The notes beneath the pieces are model-generated. The model worked only from the letters and a program-made list of their open reading frames with translations. It was not told the origin of the DNA and did not search any database. DNA of 64,000 bases from Catenaria anguillulae PL171 (lineage: Eukaryota; Blastocladiomycota; Blastocladiomycetes; Blastocladiales; Catenariaceae), in contig MCFL01000131.1 of NCBI GenBank assembly GCA_002102555.1, positions 1 to 64,000 of the forward strand, read 5' to 3'. The translations under genes were made by a program, and so were the position numbers. This document shows positions 45,308-55,954 of the stretch, piece by piece. The first letter of the stretch is position 1; the number at the start of each line of letters is the position of its first letter.

Positions 45308-48300
45308 ATGACCATGCCGACCGTTGACACCCACCACCATCCCCTGTCGCCCACCGCAGGCGCACCTGGCCCAGTCTCTGCCTCTGCTGCATCCGCGGCA
45401 GGGCCTCTGCCAATGGGCTCTCCGTCATTGCACTCGGATCACTTGCATTCGCATTCGCATTCCCATTCGCATTCTCACTCCAGCTCGCTCACGTCCCCGA
45501 CGGAATCACGAAAGCGGCCGTTTGACGAGACACAAGACGTTAGCGGAAACGCGGACGGCAGCAGCGGCAGCCTGGCCAACGGATCCTTGGGCGACGGTGC
45601 GTCGGCAAACGGGGCCGCCGTCGAGTCGGATGTACTTGTGTCGAGGTATGATCTCTCTTCCAGCATCAGCATGCATGTCACGGGTCGGTCAGAAGCGCAA
45701 ACGGCCTGCTCACTTTTGCTTTTGCTTTGGGCATTTTCTTATGCATTTTCGCAGCAATCAAGTCGATCTTCCGCACCCAACCAAAAAGCCACGCCTCGAG
45801 GATCTGGCCGACGCAGCCATCAGCGTGACGAGCGTCGACACGGTCGTTGCGCCTCCATCGCCCGTGTCCTTCAATCCGCTGCCCACCACCAGCTCGTCCG
45901 AGCCACAGCAGCAGCCATCACCCTCGACACTCCCCGCTCCCGCCGCCGTGTCGCCCAACGACTTGTCGCTCGCTTCCTCGCCCTCGTTTTCCCCCGCCCC
46001 GGCCTTGGCACTACCCAACCCTCCCACTATTTCGGCCGCCTCGTCGGCACCGTCGGCTGCATCTGCGCCTTCTCCGGCCACCGCAGCTGCGTCTCCTTTG
46101 CCTGCTTCACCTGCTGCTGCATCAGCAACGGCATCATCACCCAATCCAGTTGAGAAACCTGCTGCTACGGTCTCTGCGCATCCGCCCGCGATCGCGACAA
46201 CCACAGTCACAGGCCCGCCAGCTGGTGTTTACTCGCCATTCCATCCTGGCGCGCCATCAACCGCGTCCACGAGTGCTACCTCGTCATCGGCTGCTCCACT
46301 GGCGCCCCGAGCTCCATCGCCAATCACTTCCACAATGTCGCAGCAGCCCCTGCATCAATCCGCGCAGCATTACGTGCCCGGCCCTCCCTCGTCGCTCTCG
46401 TCGCGTGGGTCGACACCAGATTCCACATCCGGTGGGTTTGCATTGGGCGGTCACTCGGCTCCCTCCACAACCACCTCGTCCGTCATGGGCACGCCAACTA
46501 CCGTCAAGGCCGAGCCGCCACTTGCGTCCAGTGCAGTTACCTTGTCATCGTCAACGTCGTCACTGACATCCTCCTCGGGCTCGCGTCCGCCTTCCCGCCC
46601 CATGTCACAAGCACAATACAAGCACTTGCTGTCGACCCTCCGATCCATCAAACGCCTCAAGGACGCGGCCCCGTTCACGGCGCCCGTCGACTGGAAGGCG
46701 CTCAACCTGCCCGACTACCCGCTCATCATCAAGCGGCCCATGGACCTCAAAACCATGGAGGCCAAATTGCAGGCCAAGGAGTACACGCTGGTCGACCAAG
46801 TGATTGCCGATTTTGATACCATGGTCGACAATTGCGTCCGGTACAATGGCGAAAAGTCGATTTATTCCGCCATGGCCCGCAAGATTCGCCAGTCGCTCGA
46901 CAAGCATCTCGAGCGGCTGCCGCCGCCCGACCCAGTGGTCACGGCCCCGCCTGTGGGCGTGTCGGCGATTGGTGCCGGCGCGTCAAGTGTGGTTGGCGGC
47001 GGCGCAGGTATCAAACGCGATATGAGTGGGCCCGCCCCCACGGCAGCATCGGCTGCTGCTCGGCGCTTGTCTGGGATCGATTTCACCGTGTCTGCACCTG
47101 CCGGGTCAGCCTCGCAGCGCAAGTCGTCGCCCGGCCTTGCGGCTTTTGGCTCGTCGGTCGCGTCCAGTGCGCGCTCAAGCACCTCCAGTTTGCCCAGCGC
47201 GGTCGGCGGCGGCGCAAGCACGCCCGGGGCGGCCTCGGCAGTGGCCGCCGCCAACGCGGCCGCCCGCAACCAGCACGAAATGGATGCGGCGCTGGCCGTT
47301 GTGCGCGAATTGTTCAAGCGCCAGTATCAAGAGTTTGCGGCGCCGTTCTTGGTGCCCGTGGACCGCCGCATGTACCCGCAGTACTATGAGACGATTCGCC
47401 AACCCATGGATTTCGGCACAATTCGCGAGCGGCTCGAGGCCGGCGGCCACTATGCGAGTGCGGCGCAGGTTGAGGCGGATTGCAATCTCGTGTTCAAGAA
47501 TTGCTTCAAGTTTAATCCGCCGGGCAATCCCGTGCGGTCCATGGGCATGAAGCTCGAGGCGCTTTTCAAGGGCTTGTGGGCGAATCGCAGCACCATGATT
47601 CCGCCTTTGCCGCCACCGGCCATTGTTGCCAGCGCTGTGCCGCATGCCGCCAGTGGTCTCATGGGTCCACCGACTTCGGCCACTTCATCGTCGGCGTCGG
47701 CGGGCAAGTCGGCCGCCGCGAAAAAGTCGCGCGCTAACAAGTCAAAGGATCCCGGTGCATCGTCGGCGAGCGCGCGCGGCGGTGCTTCCGCCTCACCAGC
47801 AACGGCTTCATCGGCAAACGATGACGAGTGGAACGAATTGTACGACCCTGCAGACGAAAGCTCTGGCGAGCTGTTTGCCATTCGGTCCATGGAACAGTCG
47901 ATTGCGCAGATGCAGGCCCAGTTACAGCAGCTCAAGGACAGGTATCTCGACGGGAAGCGCGCTTTGCGTGCGGCAGCTGTGGCCGCGGCCGCTCCAGCAA
48001 GACCCAGTCCCGCGGCAGGCACGGGCGGATCGGCAAAGAAGCGTGCCAGCGGGGCAAACAGCAAAGCGTCACGTGCATCGGCAGCGGCAACGGCCGCGGC
48101 CAGGAATGCAACTGCCGCTGCCCAGGCCAGGCAGCATTCGCAACAGCAGCATTATGGCACTGCAGCGCACAGCCATGGCAGGCATCATGCCCAGCACCTT
48201 GCACCAGCTCCCGAAGTCGCTGCGACTGCTCCGCTCGCTGCACCAGCGGCCGCTGCACCAACCCCCGCCGCGGTTCAGCTCCCGCCACACACGCCCGAGC

Positions 48301-48797
48301 CACCCATCCCCGTTACGTACGACATGAAGCGCCTTGTTTCTGACCGCATCAACAACTTGACCGCCGACCTGGCTGAGCCCGTCATGAATGTGCTCCGCGA
48401 GACCATGGCCCTGCCAGACGATCAAGAGGAAGAGGTGGAGTTGGATATGAATGCCATGTCGGATTACACAGTGTACAAGCTTTGGGAACTTGTGCGCGAC
48501 GAGCCAGGCGCAGGCGGGGCCGAGCAAAGTGGTGGCGAACCCATGGAGGGCCAAGTGGCAACAACACCCGCGGCACCTGCTCTTCAGCAGCAGCAGCAGC
48601 AGCAACAACAACAACCAGCAGCAGTAGCCGCCATGCCGCCGCCGCAGGTGCCCATGCCGCACGGGCACCCTCACCATCATCATCAGCACCGGCCGTCACG
48701 TGGCGGGTTCATGTCCTTGTCGGCTGCGTTGGGCGGCGGGCAGAGTTCGGATGAAGAGTCGGATGACGGGTCGAGTTCTGGCTCGGATTCGGATTGA
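45308..48797 (+). CDS. BET-family double-bromodomain chromatin protein
   Basis: Reads acetylated histones and recruits transcription machinery, as Bdf1 or BRD4. Exons 45308-45645 and 45755-48797 (intron with GTATGA donor) give 1,126 residues. Bromodomain 1 (nt about 46620-46910) has WKALNLPDYPLIIKRPMDL and ends CVRYNGEKS. Bromodomain 2 (nt about 47285-47580) has RRMYPQYYETIRQPMDFGT and NCFKFNPPGNPV. Both keep the acetyl-lysine-binding Asn. A coiled segment (SMEQSIAQMQAQLQQLKDRY) precedes the ET domain near 48320-48490, with LVSDRINNLTADLAEPV and ELDMNAMSDYTVYKLWELV. An Asp/Ser-rich acidic tail closes the protein. Low-complexity parts include a His-Ser repeat at 45443-45480 and a Gln run at 48584-48615. 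Start at the ATG at 45308, preceded by the CAGCAGC repeat. Confidence 0.94.
48584..48617 (+). repeat. CAG/CAA triplet run encoding polyglutamine
   Basis: About ten Gln codons between the ET domain and the acidic tail of the BET protein; mixed CAG and CAA. Confidence 0.9.
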
Positions 48798-49165
48798 GAT
48801 TTATTTATTTGCTTTGCTTTGCCGTTTTGTATGTGTGTCAATACCTTTTGGTCTTTCCCTAGTTTGTCGTTGTCCTTTACCGCACCGCCTGCGGTTCGCG
48901 TTTGGTTTCTTTTCTTCCTTTTTTTCATTGTCCAGTCATTATTTAAGTCCATTCCTGTCAACCTCGCCTTTCTTGTTCTTGTGTCGATGGAATACATACA
49001 TCCTTGGTGGTAAATATTCATCTTGCAGTTATTCTTGCTGAACCATGAAAATGTCATGTGTAATCACTGAAATATTGTGTATTTAATACCAGCTACATTT
49101 ATAAAGAAAAGCCTCGTGCAGCCCGTGTCACTGATTCATGCCACCATGATACCATCGCCTTGGGT
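48798..49165. other. Intergenic, convergent 3' ends
   Basis: T-rich spacer between the BET gene and the Munc13-like gene, which converge. Nothing else seen. Confidence 0.55.
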
Positions 49166-52100
49166 CTATGCCGCTTGCCCTTGCTGCTGATTCAACTTGC
49201 TCCACTTTTCCTCCTCGTGGCGCTTGACAAACAAGTTTTCCTCTGGCCCCGCACGATGCTTGAGCACGGCCAAAATCTCTGCCTCGCCACTGGCCTCGTG
49301 CCGCTTGATGAGCTCGCTTGTCGGCAACGGAAACACCTCAATCAAGCGCATCAGCCGCTTGTACTCGGGTGCCTCGTCCAAGTGCTTGAGCTGGACGAGC
49401 TCGCCGTCGCCAAACAAGAATAGCTTGAACGTGTCGACCACGTTGACCATGACAGTGAGCTGCTTGATGGTCAAGTATCGCACAGGCGACAGTAGCACTT
49501 GTGTTTCCATGGCAACCACCACATCGCGCCAAAGTTTGCGAATGAAGAGCTTGAGCACATCCTCATACAAGTGAGTTGACAGGAAGCCGAGTGTGTCCCC
49601 GAGAACGTCAAACGAGGCGTTGAGTTCTTGGCCAATAACTTCGTCCGTGATGAGCATTTTCGGATTGCTGCGGTATACGGGCGTGGGTCCGTATTCCTCG
49701 GCGTCCTTGACCATGTGTCGGTCGTACTTTTCCAGCAGACGTTCGAGCTCGGCCATCATCATGGGTGTAACAAGCTGCAAGCAACACGAACGTTATGAGG
49801 GTCAGTTGCGGCCAATGTGCGAGTGGGAATCGTTCAACATTAAATACCTTTGTAAACAATGCGTCCTGCACGGTCCGCTTCAAGGACCTGAACGACCGGC
49901 GGAAATGAAACTCGATATCGTTGACCTTGTCGCCCATCTTCTTGAGCCGTGTCATAACCTTACCAAGCGCCAGCATCTCCGACACAAACTCGTGTGTGTC
50001 GTGGTCCTCGACCGAATCATCAATGTTGAAGAAGGTGCGGCCAACCACCTGGTCGCCCAGCGCATTGGCATAATGCAGCTCCACAATGACCGCCTCTGCC
50101 GGTGGGCTGAGTGCAATATCGACCGTCTGATCCGACGCACACCGTCCGAGGATGGCCAACGTTGTTGGATGCACAATGGCAAAGTAGGCCGACCCAGCGA
50201 GTCCGTAAATCTTTGGCAGCAGTGGGAACTGGGCAAGGATCTTGACCTCAAACGTGCCCGACACACCGCGCTCAAGCGCAGGCAACACGGCGTCCGTGGG
50301 CGTATCTGGCGCCGTGGCCGCAAACGCCGTGAGCTCTTCCTGTAGTTTTTCAATCTCCATCGTCTCGTGCAAGTCGTTGAGCTGCGACCGTGCTGTTTCA
50401 ATGTTGTTGATTTGCACGCACATGATGCGCTTTTCTTCCTCGGTAATGACCTCTTGCGTCAGCTTTTGCTCAATCTTGGTTTTCAGCAGCTCGACGTAAA
50501 TGTCGATGCACTGGCAGTATACGCCGCCGAGCCGGCCCATGAATTTGGCCAGGTAGATGCGGTCGGGCCATGCGAGCTTGCGGAGCCAGTCTAGCGTTTG
50601 GTGGAAAAAGGAAAACACGTCGAGAATCGAGGACGAGTGCAGGACGGTATCCGAGATTGCATTGAACTATTGACATCGGGGTCGGGGTGAGCGCGGAATG
50701 ACCTGAATCAACACAAGTGTGCCAAATAAGAGCGAAGTGACTGGGGGTGCGTACATCATCCAAGCGAACAGCATTGGTTGCAATATCGCGCGATTTGAGG
50801 CCTGTCATGTCGAGAAATAGAAAAACAAATGGCGAGAACCACCGGGAAATCTCGATCCACACGAGCAACCTGTAGATTCTCACTGTAGTGTGAGTCCCAA
50901 GCACAAGAACATTTGCTGGATGATCATACGGCACGTACTCTTCATAGGACGACAAACGCTCCGTCACAACCTTCATCATGTCGTAGAGCGTAAAGACCAG
51001 CGGACTCGGCAACGCCTTGCGCTGTCGCCAACACTTGCGGCCCATTTGCCAAATGTAATCCATCTCGAGAGACAGATACTTGAGGTAGATCTCCATGGAC
51101 ACGGCCACATTGTCGAGCCCGCACCGCTTGAACGATTTTAAAAAGTACGTCTTTTCCGTGTTGAGCTCCTCCAGAATCAACTTTGTCATTTCGAGAACGC
51201 GACCAAACATGTTTGAGACGACCGGGTTGGAAAGGGCATGCAGCATGTTGAAGCGCTGGACGGCGCCGACTTGAACCATTGCCAACAGCTCCTGGTCCCA
51301 TGGCTTTGTGTCGGGCTGCTCAGCCTTGAATAGCCGACTCTCGTAAATCATGCGCAGCATGTAGAGCATCTGATCCAGCTCGTTTTCGGGTGTGTTGTAC
51401 GGGAATGCTTGCCGGTATCCAATCACATTGTACCTGCAAATGCCCTCGAGCGCAATCAGCACACGCACCCACCGCTCCTTTTCCTCCTTGGAAAACACGA
51501 GTGCGCCCTGCGCATCAGCCTCGGCAACAGCTTGGAATGCCAAATACAAGGGCTGCAGTCCGATTGTGCGTGCTGCGTACTTTGGTAGGAGCAGCTCACA
51601 TTGCATGATGAAGCGCGAAGTATCGTTGATTCCCCAGCGAAGCGAGTAAATGTAGAGCAGCGCATCAGAAAGGCGAGACAGGGTGTATTCGCCGTTTTGG
51701 CCCATGCCGTAAATGGTGTCGACTTCAAGGCATTTGTCAAGGAGCATGTAGTAGGCGTCTTCGTGATCAATGTCCTTGTCGAACTCGGGAGCTTGTTCGG
51801 TTTTGATTGTCTGTTGAAACAAGAATGCCGAATTGAGAAAACTTGAAGGGTGGGCACAGCAGAATCGAGACATTCAACAATGCGTACCAGCTCAACTCCC
51901 TTCTCAAACTTGACCACATCCTTGCTGCCATTAAACTTTACCTGTTTGGTCCCCAAAAAGCTCTTGCCCTTCTCTTTCCCGACCGCATCCTTGTCGTCCC
52001 ACATGCTAAACGAAATTGTCTCGCCGACGCCCAGGCGCCACCCATGCTCGTTCTTGAGCGCCATGGTACCGTTGATTTGCAAAAAGAGCTCGGAAGGCGG

Positions 52101-53510
52101 CCGATTTGCTGTAATGGTCACCAAATACTTTGGGCCTTTGCTCTGAGCCGTGACAAACAAGCCCTGCAACTCGCGAATCTTTGCTTGTTCGCCTTCCAAC
52201 CACCCGCGAAACTCTGACTCGCTCGCGTACTTTGCAGCGTTGCTCACTTCAGTCGTCAAGTACTGCAACCTCGCCTTAAACCCGTGAATTGCTTGTGAAA
52301 GGGCATGCTCGGAATGCCGCTCAATCAGCTGCCGATGCTCTTGTGCGTTCCACGACATGACCGTCTTGAGCCACTCCAGCAACCCCTGCGCATCGAGCTT
52401 TGCCTCCTTTGCGAGCGCCATGGCCTCACTCGCCGTCCGTTCGAGCGCACTCGACCCATCCGTCACCTCGCGAATCAGCTTTTCAAAGTACTGCCAACAA
52501 AACTTTTCCTTGGCCTCCTTTGTCTTTGCCTTTTCTGACGACATGGCTTCATTGACGGTTTTCATAAAGACGCGGACAAGGTCGTAAATGCGGCGGCCCT
52601 CGAGGCGCTTGCCTGATTTCTCGAGAATGTTGTCGTAGTACGTGCCAAGGCATTTTGCGAGCAACTCCTCTTCGGGGTACATTTTGGTGCGCTTTTGGAG
52701 TTGCGCAAGGACAGTTTTGGTGCGTTTCTTGAGGTCGATGATGACACCGGCAGTGACACGGGTTTTGAGCACCTGTCCAATAATTGGAAAAAGCACGGGT
52801 CCGTTAGATCCAGGGTTAAACATGGATAAACGTGATGGCTGAGGAAGACAAGCACACCTCCAACGACAGATCGAATGGGACGTCAGTCATGGTCGAATCA
52901 TTTCCGGACCCACCCTCGCCTGGCGCGCCCGACTTGTCCTTACTTTTATCCTTGTCCTTCTTTTTCCCGATCCCAAACCCGCCCTTCTTCTTGTCCTTGT
53001 CGGATGCGCTGAAAATGTCTGAAATGGATCCTTGCACGGCCTCATCCTCTTCCTCGCCAAATGGAAACGGTAATAGGGCAGTGTGCACGGCGCACTCGTA
53101 AAAGAGACGCTTATCAACGGTTGGGGTCCGAGTGAAATCGTCCTTAAAGTTGTACTCCTCCGAGAGCTCGTAAAGGTTGATGTTTGACTGTTCAAGAAAA
53201 CATTGGAAACAGGTCAATCGATGTGTGTCGGCGGTGCAATTCAGAAAAAACGGCGGCAGTATCGCACCTCGAGAATGTAACGCGGCAGCTGCGACACCAC
53301 GTCCTTTGTAGCGTACTCTGTGCGATTCCGCTCAAGGGTGCGCACTTGATCCGCAAGTCGTAAGAGCTTGTGCCTACCGTGCCGCCGCACATACTTGCGG
53401 ACGACTTCCCACAGCTCTTCGGGCGTCTTGCGGCGGCCAAAGATGTTGCGCTTGACCTTTAGGCCACCGCCAAACACGAGCGAATCGGTCGAGCGATACT
53501 GTGACGGCAT
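49166..53510 (-). CDS. Munc13/UNC-13-like protein with C2 domain and MUN region (fungal Ync13 type)
   Basis: Family members promote vesicle tethering and SNARE assembly at the plasma membrane; fission yeast Ync13 works in exocytosis and endocytosis during cytokinesis. Six exons, all in phase 0: 53510-53268, 53187-52858, 52772-51888, 51810-50755, 50666-49848 and 49774-49166, giving 1,313 residues. The N terminus has KTPEELWEVVRKYVRRHGRH, then a Lys/Asp-rich linker. A long helical MUN part begins near VLKTRVTAGVIIDLKKRTKT. It is interrupted by a C2-like segment (YLVTITANRPPSELFLQING, then FSMWDDKDAVG) at nt about 52130-51900. It resumes with HEDAYYMLLDKCLEVDTIYG and continues to the end. A second beta-rich segment (GTFEVKILAQFPLLPKIYGL) lies at nt about 50245-50000. 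The C-terminal LVTPMMMAELERLLEKYDRH and QELNASFDVLGDTLGFLSTH fit the MUN C-terminal module. Confidence 0.87.
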
Positions 53511-54136
53511 CTTGTCGACTAGCTCGTGGTTTGGTTGAGTGTGATGATCACAAAGCGGCTCGAATCAAGGGGAATCAGGTGGTTATACTCCGAACAGAGA
53601 AATGCGCAATGTTATTGCATGGGATGTATGGTTCATGGATCGATTGCGGCCAGTCGGTATGTCATCATGGAATCGATACAGTAAGTCACGATTCGATTGA
53701 GCCAAACACTTGTGGTTGAGTTGGATTTATGTTCGCGGACTTGACATCAAGCAAGTATGCATAGCAACGTAGTATAGCGATGGCGTCGTTTAGAGGCAAG
53801 TAACAACAAGCATTGATCTTGAATCACAAGTGGCAAATAGTGCAATTTAAGCCTCCGGAATTGCTGCAGATAATGTAGCAGTTGTCGCAGACGTGCGGTT
53901 TTGGCCCAACGTCATAGACAAATCCACATCAATTAAGAATGGAATCGACGTGTCGCTTGATCCCGAAGGCATGGACGCATTCACAATCTCAAAAAGAGTG
54001 ATGCTGTGTATCGTGATGGGCTATGGGCACGGCCAGTAGTCAATCCACTTGAAGCAATCCACTCGCAAATGTGAATACCGACCAACTGTTCATCCAACAA
54101 ACTCACACACTCGACCAATCACCGCCTCGTCTCGTC
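53511..54136. other. Divergent intergenic region
   Basis: About 630 bases between the divergent Munc13-like and CFAP53-like genes; it must hold both promoters. No repeats or RNA genes recognised. Confidence 0.55.
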
Positions 54137-55546
54137 ATGTCGCGCCAACGCGCCGAATCCATTCACGAGGCCAACCTCGCTCAAAAGACTTACTATGAAC
54201 GCACGGCACTCATCGCTCGATTCGCTGAAGAAGCCGAACTCACCATCCGCCGGCGTGCCGTCCCGCGCCGTGTCGCCGCGTGGCGCCAAGCAGATGCGCT
54301 CGTGACCGAAGAGCGCAAGGATCGTTTGCGTGCACTCATGGACGAGGATACCGCCCTGTGGCGCGCCGAGCTGCTGGCCATGGATCCGACGCCACAGAGT
54401 CGTGTGGTTGAGATGCGCAAACGGGTGGCCGAGCTCAAGGCCAAGCGCGAAGAGGAGAGGCAGAGGATTGTAGCAGACAAGTTGGAAGAGCATCGCAGGC
54501 GCAACTGTGACGAGCTCCGGGCCGTGAAATCGCGCGCCATGACGCAAGCAGTGACGGCTGCACGGGCTGCACAAGTGACGGAACGGCACGATCGCATCAC
54601 AAAGGAAAAAGAGGAGAACAAGGCGCTCGACGCGGCATGGGAAGCGTCGAGGTTGAAACTCGTTGCAAAGGACGAAGCGGATCGTGCACGTCGGCGCAAA
54701 GCCGACATGGAACAGGCACGGGCATTTGAGGAGCAAGTGCGCCAGTTGCAAGAGGCCAAAGCCAAGGAGCACGCCGCGGAGGCGGCTTACTCGGCCATGG
54801 TCAGGCAGCAGGCCGAAGTTGAGCGCGTTAAGGACGAGCATGCTGCGCAAATCAAGGCGCTCGAGTCCCGTCGCGCCCGCCAAGAGCTCGAGACGGTCAA
54901 TCGTGAACGTGCTGCACAACGCGCACGTGAAGTCCGCGAAGCTCTTGAGCAAGATTTGGCGTGGATCCAGTCGCTTCTCGACCTCGACCAGGCCGATAAG
55001 GAGGCCGAGACGGAACGCAAGGCACAGCTGCGCAAGGAGCTCCTCGAGTTTCGAGACACGGTCTTGGCGCAACGGGCTGCTGAAGTTGCACGCGTTGTCG
55101 AGCTCGATCGCATTTTTGCCGCGGACGCTGAGCGTGTGTGGCGAGCCAAGACCGCCAAATGGGCCGCCGAACACGCTGCTCGCTCGAAACTCATGGCCGA
55201 CGTGATCAAGTCAAGGCAAGAGCAGCTGGCCATCAAGGCGGAACGAGCCAAGCAAAAATTGGCCGAGAAGCGGACCGAGCGCGAGCAACTCGAGTTTGCC
55301 GTCGCCGAGGCAAAGCGAATGGATGAATTGAGGCGCGAACGAGAGCGGAGGGCACGGATCGAGTACCATGCCGTGTTGCAGGCGCAGGTTGCGGACAAGC
55401 AGGCACGGCGCGCTGTGGCTATGGAGCAGGAGCGAGGAGAGTTGGACAAGCAGCGGGCGGCAGACCAAGAGTACGAGCAATGGTTGGAGAGGGAGTTGGC
55501 CAGATCTTCGGTGCCATTGTCCATGAGGGGAGGGGCATCCATGTAG
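54137..55546 (+). CDS. CFAP53: CFAP53 (CCDC11)-like axonemal coiled-coil protein
   Basis: CFAP53 is a microtubule-inner or dynein-anchoring protein of motile cilia; its presence suggests a flagellated stage. Single exon, 469 residues, almost entirely charged helix rich in Arg, Glu, Ala and Lys, typical of the trichohyalin-plectin-homology (TPH) fold. The N-terminal third resembles the family best: RKDRLRALMDEDTALWRAEL, then RVVEMRKRVAELKAKREEER and KLEEHRRRNCDELRAVKSR. Continuous coiled coil follows to the end (DQEYEQWLERELARSS). Start taken at ATG 54137 (MSRQRAESIHEANLAQ). Another TPH-containing flagellar protein cannot be fully excluded, because such helices look alike. Confidence 0.72.
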   Translation: MSRQRAESIHEANLAQKTYYERTALIARFAEEAELTIRRRAVPRRVAAWRQADALVTEERKDRLRALMDEDTALWRAELLAMDPTPQSRVVEMRKRVAELKAKREEERQRIVADKLEEHRRRNCDELRAVKSRAMTQAVTAARAAQVTERHDRITKEKEENKALDAAWEASRLKLVAKDEADRARRRKADMEQARAFEEQVRQLQEAKAKEHAAEAAYSAMVRQQAEVERVKDEHAAQIKALESRRARQELETVNRERAAQRAREVREALEQDLAWIQSLLDLDQADKEAETERKAQLRKELLEFRDTVLAQRAAEVARVVELDRIFAADAERVWRAKTAKWAAEHAARSKLMADVIKSRQEQLAIKAERAKQKLAEKRTEREQLEFAVAEAKRMDELRRERERRARIEYHAVLQAQVADKQARRAVAMEQERGELDKQRAADQEYEQWLERELARSSVPLSMRGGASM

Positions 55547-55954
55547 ATTTTCTTTCAAACTTATTGACTGTTTGTGACTTGTACGGACGCTGCCCACACA
55601 TACATTCGCACGTTCTCAGTATCACTTTGGATTGCGACGGTATTTGCTGATGTCAGCACGAGTCTGCTCGCTGGGTTGCTGCAACGATAGTGTCTGGTCC
55701 ACTATAAACGAACAACAGAACAAAGGCTAGAGAACAAGAGGGGGCCGTTGGGGTCGGGCTCAGGGGAAAGAATTGTGCAAAATGGTAAATGAGAGTTGAA
55801 TATGAGTATAGCACAGGACAATGACAGAGGACAACACAGAGACAGGGAAAGAGCACACGTGCAATAAATTCATTCACACACAATCAACGCAAGGTCAAAA
55901 GAGAATCGAAACGGCAACGGGTCAGAAAATGAAACTAATGCAAATCGCTCATGA
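55547..55954. other. Intergenic, convergent 3' ends
   Basis: About 400 bases between the converging CFAP53-like and kinesin genes. AT-richer; no gene or repeat seen. Confidence 0.55.

Noticed and set aside
45443-45480. CRISPR-like or functional DNA repeat (CATTCG units)
   Set aside because: The tandem units encode a His-Ser repeat inside the BET protein; there are no spacers.
54119-55174. Long minus-strand open frames opposite the CFAP53-like gene
   Set aside because: Mirror frames of a highly biased Arg/Glu/Ala coding sequence; no family features.
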